64,000 nucleotides of DNA, taken from NCBI GenBank assembly GCA_963277665.1, contig OY728165.1:1147992050-1148056049 (forward strand). The letters run 5' to 3'. A program made the position numbers and the translations under genes. Below are positions 13,901-26,640 of this stretch, in pieces. Below the pieces are notes generated by a model. It had not been told where the DNA came from. It worked only from the letters and a program-made list of their open reading frames with translations, and did not search any database. The stretch is from Viscum album (taxonomy: Eukaryota > Streptophyta > Magnoliopsida > Santalales > Viscaceae). Each line of letters starts with the position of its first letter. Within the stretch, counting starts at the first letter, position 1.

Positions 13901-15094
13901 ACTAAGTGTATCTTCCAAGTAATGGAATAGTGGGATGATCCTTTTGTAAAATTACTAGAGGTGGCAACGATGTCTCAGGGCCCACCACCTCAAGAGCATG
14001 GTCGTCGCCACCCTCTTAGCACATGATAAGAGGATGTCTTAGTGGAATGGCTCTAAATATTCCACGCATACACCTGAGAACATGATTTAAGAGTAGACAT
14101 AATCTTTAAAATATAATAAGGAAAGGGTCTCACTACCCATAATATTACCCCAGTTTTCCAATTAGAATGCTAGAGTATTAGTAAGTGTTCAAATAATAAT
14201 TTAAAGAGGTTCCAGTAGGTGAAAGGTCAACTGCACTTTGCCTCTTCATTTCTTGGAAACCATATAATTTATAAGTAAAGACTTAAATTTAATGTTTTCA
14301 TTTTATTGTATATATAAATATATTTCAATGATGGATTAAATAGATTATCATTCCAAGATAATAAAGGCCCATACAATTTATAACTGAAAGTGACACCCAT
14401 TTTATTTCATTTAACACCCTCTACATTTAGTATCAGAATGTAACAAGTAATATACAATGGATCGACTCTATTAATCACCCCTTACAACTCACGAGGCCCC
14501 ATAAAACTCATTAATTTAAACTTTTAGTCACTCAATCACATCCAAAGAGTATCTCATGTAACATAAGGTATATAGATCTAATGGTTAGGAACGATCTATT
14601 TAAGATTCCACTTTCAACATATACAAGAAAACACTATTTATATTGATATTAACACTTTAGCTACCCAATCCTCCTAACCTGTATAAGATATTAGTTGTAT
14701 AGGAATATATATAACAACCATGTATCACTCAAAAATCGTTGGAAACACAAGCAATGTGAGTGGTTAAAAGCACCTATATGGAATGGACTATACATGGCAT
14801 GTGAATTATAGGTTCCTATAATGTTGCATGTTACAATTATATTTACCATACTAGGCCATGGTGAATATTTATATAGCATATCAAAATTCCACAATTCAGG
14901 TGCATCACCCAATGGTGAAATTATATCAATTGTAATAGGAGAAATATAGAAAAACATTTTCCTATTTCCAGGAAACTTAGTATTTACCACGAACATGGGT
15001 TTGCAACTCCTAGGTACTGATTATAACCAATTTCCAAAATGTTTATATATTCCAATATATTCCCAAAGGTTAAGAAAAACTAATTTAAAAATAT
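13901..15094 (-). other. 5' leader region of element D
   Basis: This is the stretch between the primer site and gag, read on the minus strand. It holds one 101-codon open frame (14996-14691) with no recognisable motif and no counterpart in the leader of the related element E, so I treat it as chance. A few CATGGCATGTG-like words resemble the motif cluster seen in element E. Confidence 0.5.
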
Positions 15095-15106
15095 GTTATA
15101 AAAACA
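15095..15106 (-). other. Decayed primer binding site of D
   Basis: On the minus strand the LTR end ACATCACA is followed by AAG and then TGTTTTTATAAC. Element E has the same layout, with TGGTATCATAGG after CATCACA-AAG. The site is therefore placed by position and by comparison with E, because its own match to tRNA-Met is poor. Confidence 0.5.
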
Positions 15107-15109
15107 CTT

Positions 15110-17825
15110 TGTGATGTCCCAACATGGAAGCCACTAAATGGGTTCTCAAAGACAGCGGATCACAAGGCCTCAACCATGCCTCCCAATATACCAGAGGCAA
15201 CCAACTAGCATTGATAGAATATAGTGTGTCTATGGGGAGACTATTCCCTCATATCAGATTGGATCACAATGGATATGCAATAATAGATAAATAAAGAATT
15301 TATTTTGACAATTGAATAATACTGGAAGTTGAAATAAGGACAGACATCCAAACACTAAATTATAATCAAAATATGGATACTGAATCATATACAAGAAGAT
15401 GATGTGATGGAATGTCTCTAAAAACTAGAAATAGGTATACAATGAAGCATGAAATATATGGTCTACAAAAGAATCCAAAAACAATCTATGCATCCTAATC
15501 ACTGGTCGGGTCATCTGTTACCAAGCTCCATCCAAAAAAAAAGTTTGGTTTCCAAAGTGAGACACTTCCCCTTATCAACACCTACATATATATAATCTTC
15601 TCAGATACCAATGGAATCCTAGATAGGGTGTGATATTAATCTCAGTATGCCACTTCCAATCATGTCTATAAAAAATCATCCTATAAATATAAACTGATCT
15701 GAGTGAAGGTAAATATAAATGTATTGAAATGAAAAATTAATAACTCATACCTACTTCAGCCTCAATTGTTATTATTTATGAATAAGAGATCATTAAATTA
15801 ATTCACTTATGTTTTCTTTATATGAAAATTTCACATTTGGTGTTAACCTAACTAAAAATATTTCATGATAGTAATGAAAAAGGATCCAAGGTAATAAAAA
15901 GGAATCCTCGACCTCAGGGGTTAGCCAACTCATAGTAGTAACTCATGTAGTCAAGAAAATATGGGGGTCCAAGTGTAATCCATGGGGAATCACTCAAGCC
16001 ATTCCACTGTAATTGATTCCAATAGATTCCAAGGATCACATTAAGGTAAACACATGCTAGGCATGACTAGGATCAATGGGGTGAATCCATGGCACCATAT
16101 GTTTGAAGACATCGAGCAAGATCGAAGGAGTGTATCCAAGTCATCATATTAATACATATATGATATCCAGTGAATCTTTAGTATTACACTAAGGAATTCA
16201 CATACTAAGACAAAGGCCAAGATCTTAGGTGGGTATCTCCCTTACCAACTATCTCCATGAATAAAAATGGAATCCGATGAGTGCTCAAGGAATTCTATCA
16301 GGAATCTAAGTCTAGATCAAGTGTGACCATTCCTATAAATATTAAAAGGTCTGTATGAAATGGGAACCTTTACATAATTCATTATGTAATTTAGGACATG
16401 TAATAATCTATAATTTTTAATAATTCATTTGGTTAATTACATTACCATTCATTATTCTGACAAGTTATATCAAAATATGAAACCATTTAACACTTTGATT
16501 ATATATTCAATTATTAGGTTCATTCATTTACATTTCATAAGCATGACATGTTTGGCTAAGGACATGAAACCATATACAGTTCAATTATAATTATTTCGAT
16601 CAAGTGATATCTGTAAATATACTTTCCATTTAAAATTTTAAATGATCGTTTTTAATCAAAAGAATTACCTCACAATATTCATGTGATAACTTAACTTGTG
16701 TTTTCCATTAATAATTCATAATTAATTTAATATAAGTGGGATTACAATTAGATGGTTCAAGAGACATACCTAAATAGTGTCTCTAATGAACCCACTTAAG
16801 ATACCAATGAATAATTAAGGAATCACCCTACTTGTGGTAGAGGGAATTGAGGTCTCAACCTATAATGGTGTGGTGAACATGTATAGGAAGGGATCTAGAA
16901 TATGAGCATAATTATTATAATCATGGAATATGGATTTAATAAGAAACAACTAGTGACACCCGAACGTACAAAATGATAAAATCATATAAAATGGTGAGAT
17001 AATAAGGTATAATCCATAGAACACATACATAGAGCCTATATCACTCTCTTCATCTAGTATTGTCCCTTGCTATGTCCTAGATCGAGGGAAAATGGAGGAA
17101 TGGGAAAATTACATTGAAATAGGGAATATGATCTTTTATAAAGATATAATTGTTTAGGGGAACAAGAATGATGAATATATTTAAAGGATTGAATCTCTTG
17201 TCATGAGGAATTCAATGAGATCCATAGAATCTCATTTTAATTTCAAATGGAAGAGATATCCAAAAAACTAGGTTATGAAAAAGGGGAGTGACAATGAGGG
17301 AAATTGAGGCCTCATGTCCACTAGAGGATAAAATAATTGAAGGGGTAAGTTAAATATATTTTTAAGGGAAAGTTTAATTTTAACCAAAACTTACAGGGTC
17401 ACATGTTTGGAAAAACCATGCACCAAATGTGAACCTCCCATTACCTAGAACGGGACCCCAAAAGGTTTGGCCACATTGTTTGAGAAACTACGTTTCAACC
17501 TTGACATAAGGCTCTAATAAATATTTTTTACCACCAGCATTGGCATGAATCTATAAACGCATGGTTAGAATAAGTAATGATCCCTTATTGGACCCTCTGA
17601 AACACCCTACATTGTTAAGAGAAACCATGCAGGATGGGAGTCATGGTTTTAACTAATATTCTAGATCATTGGTTTATTCCACTAGTTAGATTTTTGATCT
17701 CCAAACAATCCCTAGGATCCCCTAAAAATTCCATTAACTCTTTATGAATCAAGAAAAAGTCCAAGATGAATAATTATACTAAAATTTAAAGGATCTATAC
17801 CTCAAATAAATATTGGATTCTTACA
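15110..17825 (-). repeat. 5' LTR of element D
   Basis: This is the partner of 6659-9400. Its inner end on the plus strand is TGTGATGTCC and its outer end is GGATTCTTACA at 17815-17825. Both ends have the TG...CA form. Divergence from the other copy is strong, with many indels, which indicates an old insertion even though D is younger than A. Confidence 0.85.
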
Positions 17826-18890
17826 ATGAATTACATTGAATATTTTGTGTGACCCTGTTATGCCTACCAATAACAATGGTGGAGCATATGAAACCATCTA
17901 GGTATCTATATCCTATTTTGGTTCTAGTTTTTAAATTTGAAAATGTATCCATAGACCTTTTTGTTGGATTACCATGGACAACATGGGGGAGGAATGCAAT
18001 TTGGGTGGTGATTGATCAGTTTGAAAATTAGTCTCATTTCATTTTGATCAAGGAAACCACTAAAGTTGATGACTTTGGTGATATGTACATATAAGAAGTT
18101 ATGAGGATACGTACGGTTACCTATACTATTATTTTATATAGGGGTCCTAGGTTTGCCTCACAGTTCTAGGAGAGTCTCTAGGAGGAAATGGGAGCACCAG
18201 TCAGGTTGAGTACATCTCATCATCCATAGATAGATGTCCAGATGGAGTGTTCTCTTTATATCCTAGTTGATATTCTCTAATGCCGCATCATGGATTTTAG
18301 TGGTTCAGGTTATATCCATATACGATTGGTTTAGTTTTATTATAAAAACCTTTATCATTTTATATCCAGAATGTCTCCAATCGAGGCCTCATACAGCTTC
18401 CCATGCAGGTCAAAGCTTTTTTTGGAAGATGTAGGAAAGGTGTATCTTGTGGGACTACGTCTCTTTTAAGAGATGTTAGTGAGAATTTTGGAAAAAAATT
18501 GGAATCTTGTTATAACTCAAAGTCGACAGAAATAATATGTGGATTTTGAACATCATCTTTTTTATTTTTCTATTGGTGGCTGGGTTTTCCTTAAAATTTC
18601 TCCTCTTTTGGGTCACCATCAGCTAGGAAAAATTGGGAATATTGGCTCTAAGATATGTTTTATTGTTTAATGCCACTGATCATATTGAGAAGGTTTTATA
18701 TTATTTGGAATTTCTAGTTCAGTTCAAAGTGATTCTTACTTTTTTCTATATATCTCATCTTAGGAAGTACCAACCTGATCCCTCTCACATTTTGAGTTCT
18801 GAATAGATTGATTTGGGGTTATAAATTTATTTTTTGGCCAAAATCCATCTTGTTATTTTATTGATGAGCAAATTTTAGGGTAAGTGGGAA
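17826..18890 (+). pseudogene. pol of element A, second part (IN core and C-terminus)
   Basis: This continues the integrase broken at 6658. At 17880-18030 it reads EHMKPSRYLYPI, then FENVSIDLFVGLPWTTWG, then IWVVIDQF, the family's KWE-MDFVxGLP-DAIWVIVDRLTK segment. HHP*IDVQME near 18215 matches HPQTDGQ with a stop. The C-terminal region at about 18540-18800 includes GGWVFLKISPLLG, a GKIGNIG segment and LRKYQPDPSHILSSE. A FLAKIH..ILL-like tail runs to about 18884, where the expected ending is replaced by unrelated sequence. Stops are frequent. Confidence 0.85.
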
Positions 18891-20290
18891 CCAACAGAAA
18901 CATCCAACATCAAGTTACACCCTTACAAAACACCCATTAGAAAATTAAAATTTCAAAATAACCATTCACCCTACCAAGACCATATCATTCAACCTATTTA
19001 AAAATTAAAAATATACTAACATCAAAAAAAATTGACCACATCCTATGAGTTGAACTAGGAGCATCAGATGCAATGAGGAAGTCACGTTATGAACACTTCA
19101 TCTCCATCATACACAACACCTCTCCATTATCACGACACTAGTGTCAACCAACATAAACTGCATCAAACACCACCAAATCAACATAATTGTGCAACATAAT
19201 CATCATCGACATTGAAGAACCACAACAACATTAATCTAGAGACAACCAAATTCTAGAAACCATAATCACCACCAAGAGAAATCAAAACATAACAACAATA
19301 CAGTTGATAAAGAAAACCAAATCCACAAAACAAAATCTCTCCAACTCTGGTAGAACCTTCAATCACTTCAAACATTGAAACACAATCCCAAAACAACATA
19401 GATGGCATTCTGTGAGACCCAACTAGGAGAGGCGTATAGAAACTTGAGTTCATATCATGTTGAGAAGACAAGGGGATCTTTAGCACATAACCATCATCGG
19501 GCTCAAATCCTTTTGAAATCAGCACAAAACCTTCTCCAAACTCAGAATCTTCTCTAATAACGAGACCAACATCACATCCACCAAAATCAAATAAATATCT
19601 ACAATAAAAACCCTCCATTTAGGGACAAAGTACATATCTTCTGAAGGAGAAAAAAAACCAAAAACAGGGAAAAATCAAAGAGAACCCGATAAAGGGGAAA
19701 CTAGGGTTGCAGCCCTAAATGGAACAATTTTGAATGAAAATAGCCAATGCTGATGAATGAACAAGAAAGAACGAGGAGAGAGGAAACCAAGGCTGAAAAC
19801 CTAAAAAGTCAACCAAACTAGAAGAAACAAAACAGCAGATCAAGAGAAGACGGTGGAAGAATCCGCTTATCAGATCGGCTTGTGTTTCATTTACTCCTAA
19901 CGCCACAATCCCAAAACCACCTAAAAACCAACACACCCGACCAGTATGGGGTCGTGTTTGTTGGACTGCGCCGGTTGAGTAGGGGAGGAAGTGGGTAAAC
20001 AAGGTAATTCCAAGTAATTAAGGATCAAGGCAAAGAGAAGATGAGAGGGACCCGAGCAGAGAAGAGGTGAAAGAACCAAGAGAATGATGCCAAGGAATCT
20101 GAGGAAGGATGGGAGAATAAGTCATTGATGAGGGAGTAGTGGCCCCAACTCTTTCTAGGAATCATGCTTCAATGTGGATTATTAGAAAAAAAAATTTATA
20201 TTATGGGGATTTTATTACATCTTATTACCTTCTTTCAAGTAATTCTCTCTCAATTTTCATTTAACTCCTTGTTTAATTGCATTTTGGGGC
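18885..20290 (-). other. GC-richer segment of unknown origin between pol and 3' LTR of A
   Basis: From about 18885 the pol C-terminal homology of A stops and does not resume until a short GAGGAC-like stretch near 20296. The segment is richer in G+C than its surroundings. On the minus strand it looks transcript-like: a C/T-rich stretch at about 20110-19680, an open frame of 95 codons (20002-19715), a second of 121 codons (19618-19253, starting MEGFYCRYLFDFGG), then a T/G-rich tail to about 18890. I recognise no domain in either frame and no TIRs or LTR ends. It could be a captured host-gene fragment, a processed pseudogene, part of a LINE, or an A-specific extra region. Boundaries are approximate. 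Confidence 0.45.
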
Positions 20291-20310
20291 TCCTGAGGAC
20301 AAAGAATTTT

Positions 20311-20322
20311 TGGTAGGGAAAA
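20311..20322 (+). other. PPT-like tract of element A
   Basis: TGGTAGGGAAAA directly precedes the 3' LTR start TGGCC. Just upstream, a CTGAGGACAAAG block resembles the GAGGACGAA sequence that commonly closes Gypsy pol frames before the polypurine tract. Confidence 0.6.
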
Positions 20323-22288
20323 TGGCCTAAAGTTAGGGAATATATGTTTGTTAGAATTTATGGAGTACTAGTATAAATGTGCAAAGACAAAATAGGTTTT
20401 CATTTAGAATATAGAGTGTTTTTTTCTAATTTAATTTTTAATTTCATAAAATGTTAACATGATTTGAAACCACTTCCAAGAAGATTATATGTTTTGGTTA
20501 ATGGCATGAATAGTTTACATGTCATGAATTGGTTACAAGTCATGAAATGGGAAAAAATAAGGATTTTTAATCAACAGTGACATGATTTTTATCATATTTT
20601 GATAATTGTGAAGTCCACATTATGATTAATTTTCACATGGTGAATATTTTAGGATTTTTACTTTTAACCACATGGCATGAATGATTTATTTTTCATTTGA
20701 CTGTAGCATTTTACCTTAAGACCTGAGGTCTCTCACATGTGATATTTTGGTTCTTCTTTACTTCTAGATCATTTTATTCTGAAATTGATATTTTTTCATT
20801 TGTGGTCTGTCTATTCCAGTAAAATATCCTTTTACTTATTCATTTTCATTGGTTATGATAGAATTATGTTGTTAGCTTTATGTATCCTTTGATCTATGAT
20901 AACAATCTTTGTGATCCTTTCTAGATATGTTTTGTGATATTCTTTTCGAGGTTGATCCTTATGTTGGTTGTGGTGTGGCGTGAGTATTATTTGATGAATG
21001 TCGTGATATATCTTTTCCACCAACCATTTTTCTTATTGAATTGATTCCAATATGTAATAATCGATTCTAGGTCCTTCGTTGTGGCCTTTTCATTATTTCA
21101 TGTCAGTGGATCCCATTACGGGCATGTGTGAATTTAGTTTATGGTAGGTGGTTTCATATATGGACTATGTTGGATGAAATAAATTTCTCTAATAATTTTT
21201 AAAAAAATTATAAATAAATTGGAATGATTAAATTGTGTTTGTAGAAATGAGTTTTGGAGAAAATATGGTTTTCCCCTTGTTTTGGTAAAAGAGATGGTAT
21301 TTTCATTTCATTTTAAATGGATTTATGAAATGGTTTTAAAATCATGGTTTTTATGAAACAGTTTATAAAATGTAGCACTTTGGAAGCCTTGGGTACTTAT
21401 TTTAATGGTCGAGTAATATGCTTCATCCCTTTATACTATTGTGGAGTTCAATCATGAGGTTTTACTCTGCTCCATAGTCTATTTGTTCTAGGGACTTGTT
21501 AGACCGATTGAGAAGTTCACTTTCTCAGGTGTTCCACTGTTCTCTAGATTTTATATATATATCTAGAGGCATAATACGTGTAAATTTTATGTATGGGTAT
21601 GAGTGTCTTAGCTCACCCGAGCTATTGTGTTCCTTGGCATGATGTTACTTGTTATTTTGGTTTGTATTGGATTTGATATGATATGTGATACATTCTTTGA
21701 TTTTATTTGACTGGATTTATGTATATAAAATTAATTGAAACTATTTTACCTAGATTATTTTTATTTGTGGAAAAGGGGGAAATTTTTTACCTTAATTTTG
21801 AAATAAGAATTGTTGAATTGATTATCATGCCATGTTTTCTTTAAATTCCATCATGTTTGGATTGTTTTATAGGGAAATGATATAGAACACCTAGGTGGAA
21901 TCTTATTGAGTGTGTTTATCTCACTCCATGTGCTCCCCTTTGGTGGTGTGTAGACATTTTCATGTATTTCGATGTAGGGAAAGGCTAGGTGTCGTATTTT
22001 GGTGGTGAGGTTTCTATCATCTATGTATGTGTCGTTGGTGGTGAGATGGTGTGAGTTTTCTATTCTATCACATGGATTTTTCTTTTTGGTTCTTGATTAA
22101 CATTTATATTGGACTTGTAAATAAGAGATTGTTTAGCTACTATTGAGTTGTATCGCTTCTATTGTTTATTTTTGGAATGACATATTTATTATTTACTATT
22201 ACATTGTTTCTTCCCATAAGGTGTGTGTATATATATATGTTATGTTTTCTTCTTTTGGTTGGGTAAAATTGTTCCCTTTAGTTTCTAT
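20323..22288 (+). repeat. 3' LTR of element A, fragment 1
   Basis: This matches 1040 to about 2965 of the 5' LTR in the same orientation. It is interrupted at 22288 by the CACTA element, and the LTR resumes at 42346. The flanking triplets TAT (22286-22288) and TGT (42346-42348) fit a 3-base CACTA target duplication with one G-to-A change. Confidence 0.85.
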
Positions 22289-22500
22289 TAGTATAGGAAA
22301 TATGGGCATTCGTGATGGGTCATTTGTGATGGGATCCCATCTCAAATTCCCTTTTGCGATAAGGCCCCATTTTAAATGACGTGTTATAGAAAACAACATC
22401 GAAAATAGAGTATTTTGTGACGGATCATTGCAAAAAATAAATATTTGCGACAACATACGGCTCCATCGCAAATAATTTCATCGTGGTATTTAAATTTTTT
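22289..22500. repeat. Left terminal and subterminal repeats of CACTA
   Basis: After the eroded terminus come several direct and inverted copies of a short motif: GTGATGGGTCATTTGTGATGG, CCATCTCAAAT, TTTTGCGATAAGGCCCCAT, TTTGTGACGGATCATTGCA, ATTTGCGACA and CTCCATCGCAAAT. In En/Spm elements such arrays are binding sites for the TnpA protein. That role is known from the family and inferred here. Confidence 0.8.
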
Positions 22501-22995
22501 ATCATGACGAACCATTGAAAAAAGGTGAAAATAGATTTAAAAAACTATTATTATTAATAAAATATTTTTAATATTAAAGAAATAATAATATTAATATTAG
22601 TAAAATAAATTAAATTATAAGATAATAAAATAATATACATATAATAATAATAAAAATAATATTGAAAATATATTAATAATATTATTAATAATATTAATTA
22701 AATAATAATATTATTATTACTAATATAATAAAAAATTATAAAATAATGAAAACCAAAATATTCACAAAAAATTAATAAAATCATAAAAAGAAAATAATCT
22801 AAAATAATAATTAATAAAATAATAAAAAATTTAAAAAGAAAATATTAAAAAAATGTTAATTAGTAAAATAAGAAAAATAAATAAAATATAAAGTAAAAAA
22901 ATAATAAATAAATAAAAATTTAATATTCTTAATAATATAAAAAACTCACTATATAAAAATTTATATAGTTAATATTACAAACATAATTTACATTC
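22500..22995. repeat. AT-only stretch inside CACTA, left side
   Basis: This is low-complexity sequence of A and T runs (ATTAATAATATTAATTAAATAATA-like, shown in part). It lies between the subterminal repeats and the TnpA remnant. The unit is irregular, unlike the ordered minisatellite on the right side. No coding signal. Confidence 0.6.
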
Positions 22996-23039
22996 AAATG
23001 TTTGATGATAAAAAATAAATAGATCACTGAGGGACTGGT

Positions 23040-24250
23040 TCGTTTGGAGGAGATAGTGGAGGAATCTTCATCCCTATACCAAGACTCAGACGTCCCATGT
23101 ACTCAAACTGCTCCTACTCTTATTGTTTCTATCATCAATGCATCTCCTCCTGCATCTCCTACTACTATTGCTACTAATATAATAGGAACTCTTCATGCTT
23201 CTTTTCGGCCATTGACACATCTACTCATGAACCGTACACATACTATCTATAAGATCCTCTGAGCTTATAGCTACTCCTAATACAATATACTAGATGATTA
23301 GGAATCTCCCGGATCTCCTCTCGAACTAGATTCTGACATCATAGTGATGTCATAATAATCCAAGAGCATCAATCAAGAGCTGATACCAACAACTTGGCCT
23401 TTCTTAAAAGAATACTGGGTTTCTTACAACCATTTTGTCTCATTAAATTGGTGGGAACTCATCTGATATTCGATCTCTACCTAAATCTCACTCTATTTAT
23501 GAGGTTTCATGGCCTTATATGACTCCTTCAATTGAAATTTAAACGTAAAACTGTTAAAATATTATTTACAGTTATATTTTAAACTCAAAAATAAAAAATA
23601 CAGACCACGATCTGATGCTGGTGAGTACCTCTAATCTCTCTTGTGGTCAGATGGATATACATCCTACTATAAACAAAGAACTATGAAATATCAGGTTGTT
23701 CAACTACCTATATGATTATAAAATAAACTATTTACATTTGGGATTATATAAAATATTAAAAAAGGTACTAACCATATGCTCTGTATGTTTACTAAATGTA
23801 CGACTATCAGATCGATGTGTCACCCCCTGTCTCCCCAAAAATTTTCAGCCTATAGATGACCTCCCCTTAAAATCACCACCCGGCTAGTGTGAATATAATC
23901 CATCCCAAACCTGAGACGAAATGTAATCAGGTAGGTGGGCACATCAAAACTCATCAAACTCTATCACTCCTTCTTTCTCCATACTTTTCCTTCGCAAATT
24001 ATTCAAAAATTTACTGCATCGCAGACGTATAGTCACCTGTCATGCCTTCCAGATAGCCCCAAGTATGATATCATTAATGGGATACCATAAAAACATGAAA
24101 TTAATTTAGAATATAAATTTATTAATTAAATTAATTTAAAAATAAAAATTATTTATTTACTGACTATCCAATGATCAAAAAAGCAGTGTTGTACATCAAC
24201 ATGAATCTGATCCCATGAGACACATGCCTGTGAAAAATAATTGGGCTATA
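23040..24250 (-). pseudogene. TnpA-like protein remnant (plant Ptta/En/Spm, Transposase_24 type)
   Basis: Read on the minus strand. A WDQIHVDVQHCFFDHW-like segment at about 24215-24165 fits the W-x-VP...V...W..F block of the family. It is followed, after an AT-rich intron-like gap (about 24160-24080), by LRCSKFLNNLRRK near 24010. Then come VWDGLYSH near 23900 and a GVTHRSDSRTFSKHTEHM segment at about 23830-23770, which matches the conserved N(R)..(H)R(S)GS(R)SFAQH motif. 23640-23280 has weaker matches. In En/Spm the TnpA-type product binds subterminal repeats and assists transposition. Several stops; not functional. Confidence 0.7.
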
Positions 24251-24659
24251 TAGTACTCCCATATACAGTGGCTATATAAGTAAATTTGTGAAAAAAAGAA
24301 CAAAAAAATCAAATAATTAGTATATAAATAAATTATTGAAAACTAACAAAAATACATAGGTAAATAAACCTCTGTAGGCATGGATCGAATCCCAAATGTG
24401 GATGTTACTTAGGTATTGGGTCATGAATCATCAAACTTACCTGACCACACCACATCTAAGTCCCCCATGAACCACCAATAGCCTATGGTTCAGATGACCC
24501 AACATCCTTCTAATCCAATGGTTAATCATCTTCATGCAACAGATGACACATATCCTCATCCATCTAAATCACAAAATGATTGTTGCTAGAAAACAAATGG
24601 AAAACAACTATTATATATTGACATATATTATATATGATTATTACGATCATTTTACTATG

Positions 24660-26640
24660 TCAATGTTCATCCTTATCCTCATATTCACATCTAATGATGT
24701 AAATGTCTTCATATTCCTCCTCAGCGTCATCAATTTCCATATAAATTTTAGTTTCATCATCTCTTATCATTTCAAATTCATTTGTAACATCATTAACATC
24801 ATAATCACCATGAACCATTAATTGTGGGGTGTCATCATTGATATTCATTTTTCTTTGGGAATAAAATTGATTTGGGTAAGTCTCTTGAAAAATTTCAATT
24901 CCTTCCACTTCTGAAGAAACACATTCAATTTGAGTAAGCTGATTTCCTTGAGATTTAATTTTTATTATGATTTACCAATCACTCAACTCTCTTAAAGTAG
25001 CAGAATATTTTGAATAATAAATATGATGTTTCTGATGAACAAGTAAAAAATAGTTCATTTACAGCAAGAAGACTTTTATATTAAAAATCAACGATTATAT
25101 GGGTTAGATGAACATGAAATCCTCTCTTAGTATCCAACCACTAACATTTAAAAATCATTATGTAATGTTGTCCAAGATAACATAGTTCAATAATTTCTTC
25201 AAGAATTCTGTAAAAGTCAACTTTAGTTTCTCTATGATGAGATCCTTTCAAGAAAACACTAATATTCATTTTTTTTCTGTACCCCCATATACATGTTTAT
25301 GAAATTTAAAAGTTTTCACCACGTATGTATTATATGATTTAACAATTTTTGATGGTGGGTTACTCAAAACACGCAATCGATAATCAATTTTATCAGTATA
25401 TTGAGACACCTGAAAATTTGTAAAACCATTATCAATATAATATATAATAAATTGATTATATATGCTAAGCCCAAAAAAATTATGTTAATAGTTTTTTATA
25501 CCAGTAGCAACAGTATTTTTCCAGACTTTCTTTAAGAGCAGTGATTATAATTTGTAGAAGTTGTTTCTTGATTTGATTTTCATATAAACTACAAATAAAA
25601 TAAGATTAATTTAATGTAACAAAAATTATTGAATAAGTGATATGATCACTAACTATAGAAATGGTTTCATTTCTTAACAGTTGAGCAGAACATATTTATG
25701 AGCTTTGTGATGTTCATCATATGAAATCCATTGTTCATAAACTCAACCGAAGCCAAGTTCAGGCTGATTGAAAACTGATAATTGATTTCCCATTTCGTTG
25801 GAAAAATTTTCCTCATTACGGACCATATGGGTTTGTTTTGATATATATTCATATTGAAATTATTTAGAGCCTAAAAAATTAATTTTCTCTTGTAAATAAT
25901 CTTTTTAATTAAACCTTCAACCAATGCTTTGATACATACTTTTTTCATCAATTTCTGCAAACATCTCTCGAATGGGTACATCCATCAGAACTGTACTGGA
26001 CCACCACATTTTTCTTTATGTGGAAAATGTAATATCAAATGTTCTATTGATCTATACAAATTCAGCAGGAAGATGTTTTCAAATTTAAATAAACTTAAAA
26101 CAACCGCTTTTTACAGCTTGCTTAATGTATCATAGTCACTTTTCACTGCACAAATATCTCAGAAAAAATATGAAAAGTCTGTTAGTGCATCAAAAATCAT
26201 TGAATTTAACATACCTTTTAATTAAATTGGCAGAATTCTTTATATTATAACATGAAATCCAGACTTTTTAATCCAGTAATATGACCATTTCGAAAACATC
26301 TACCCAAATTGAAATAATAATCATTTTGAAGTGTCAAATCTGCAATCCACTAACAAAATAATAATCAATTCCCTTTGTAGAGTGTATCTGACACTTTTGG
26401 CATCATTAACATATGTGATCTGACATTTTCAAACAATTTATGTTCTAGTCACCTACAAATTTGGTCAAAATATAATCATGCCTTTACATTATATTTGTTC
26501 TTACCTGGTGTATCCAAATTTGTATTAAATAAATTATCAAAATAGTTCTTCTCAATATGCATGATATACAACATGTGATGGACCATAAAATCAAACTAAT
26601 ATGGAAGATCCCAAAAAATTCCCTCTTTTATCAAATTGTG
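24660..26640 (-). pseudogene. TNP2-like CACTA transposase, C-terminal part
   Basis: This minus-strand continuation begins directly at the insertion point of element B. 26620-26480 carries FFWDLPY, then MHIEKNYFDNLFNT and TPGK, the end of the Transposase_21 region. GLKSLDFHVL lies near 26270. About 26030-25960 has GGPVQF-stop-WMYPFERCLQ, the hallmark of DUF4218. AHKYVLLNC at about 25710-25680 closes that domain. 25380-25090 (SQYTDKIDYRLRVLSN, then a DFY.ILEEIIEL block and IFKC*WLDTKRG) is a DUF4216 match. An acidic tail ends at 24660. Intron-like AT-rich gaps and stops are present. Confidence 0.85.
26636..26640. other. Left target duplication of element B
   Basis: TTGTG precedes the LTR start TGTAACACCC. 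The 5-mer after the right LTR (36643-36647) is TTTTG, so four of five bases agree. Confidence 0.6.

Larger units (their letters stand above)
6659..17825 (-). mobile_element. Ty3/Gypsy retrotransposon D, inserted in integrase of A
   Basis: This is a complete but decayed minus-strand element of about 11.2 kb. Its two LTRs are 6659-9400 (3' LTR) and 15110-17825 (5' LTR). Internal order on the minus strand is primer site, leader, gag, protease, RT, RNase H, integrase, a strong polypurine tract, then the 3' LTR. The LTRs begin TGTAAGAA(C/T)CC and end (A)CATCACA or its decayed form. The flanking 5-mers AAGCA (6654-6658) and ATGAA (17826-17830) agree at three of five positions, consistent with an eroded target duplication. 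The interrupted integrase frame of A resumes immediately after 17825. LTR ends and gag resemble element E, so both probably belong to one family. Confidence 0.9.

Noticed and set aside
14691..14996. 101-codon minus-strand frame upstream of gag in D
   Set aside because: It sits in the untranslated leader and has no motif and no counterpart in the related element E.
23044..23262. Plus-strand 72-codon frame beginning MEEIVEESSSLYQDS
   Set aside because: It is antisense to the TnpA-like remnant, and minus-strand homology continues around it.
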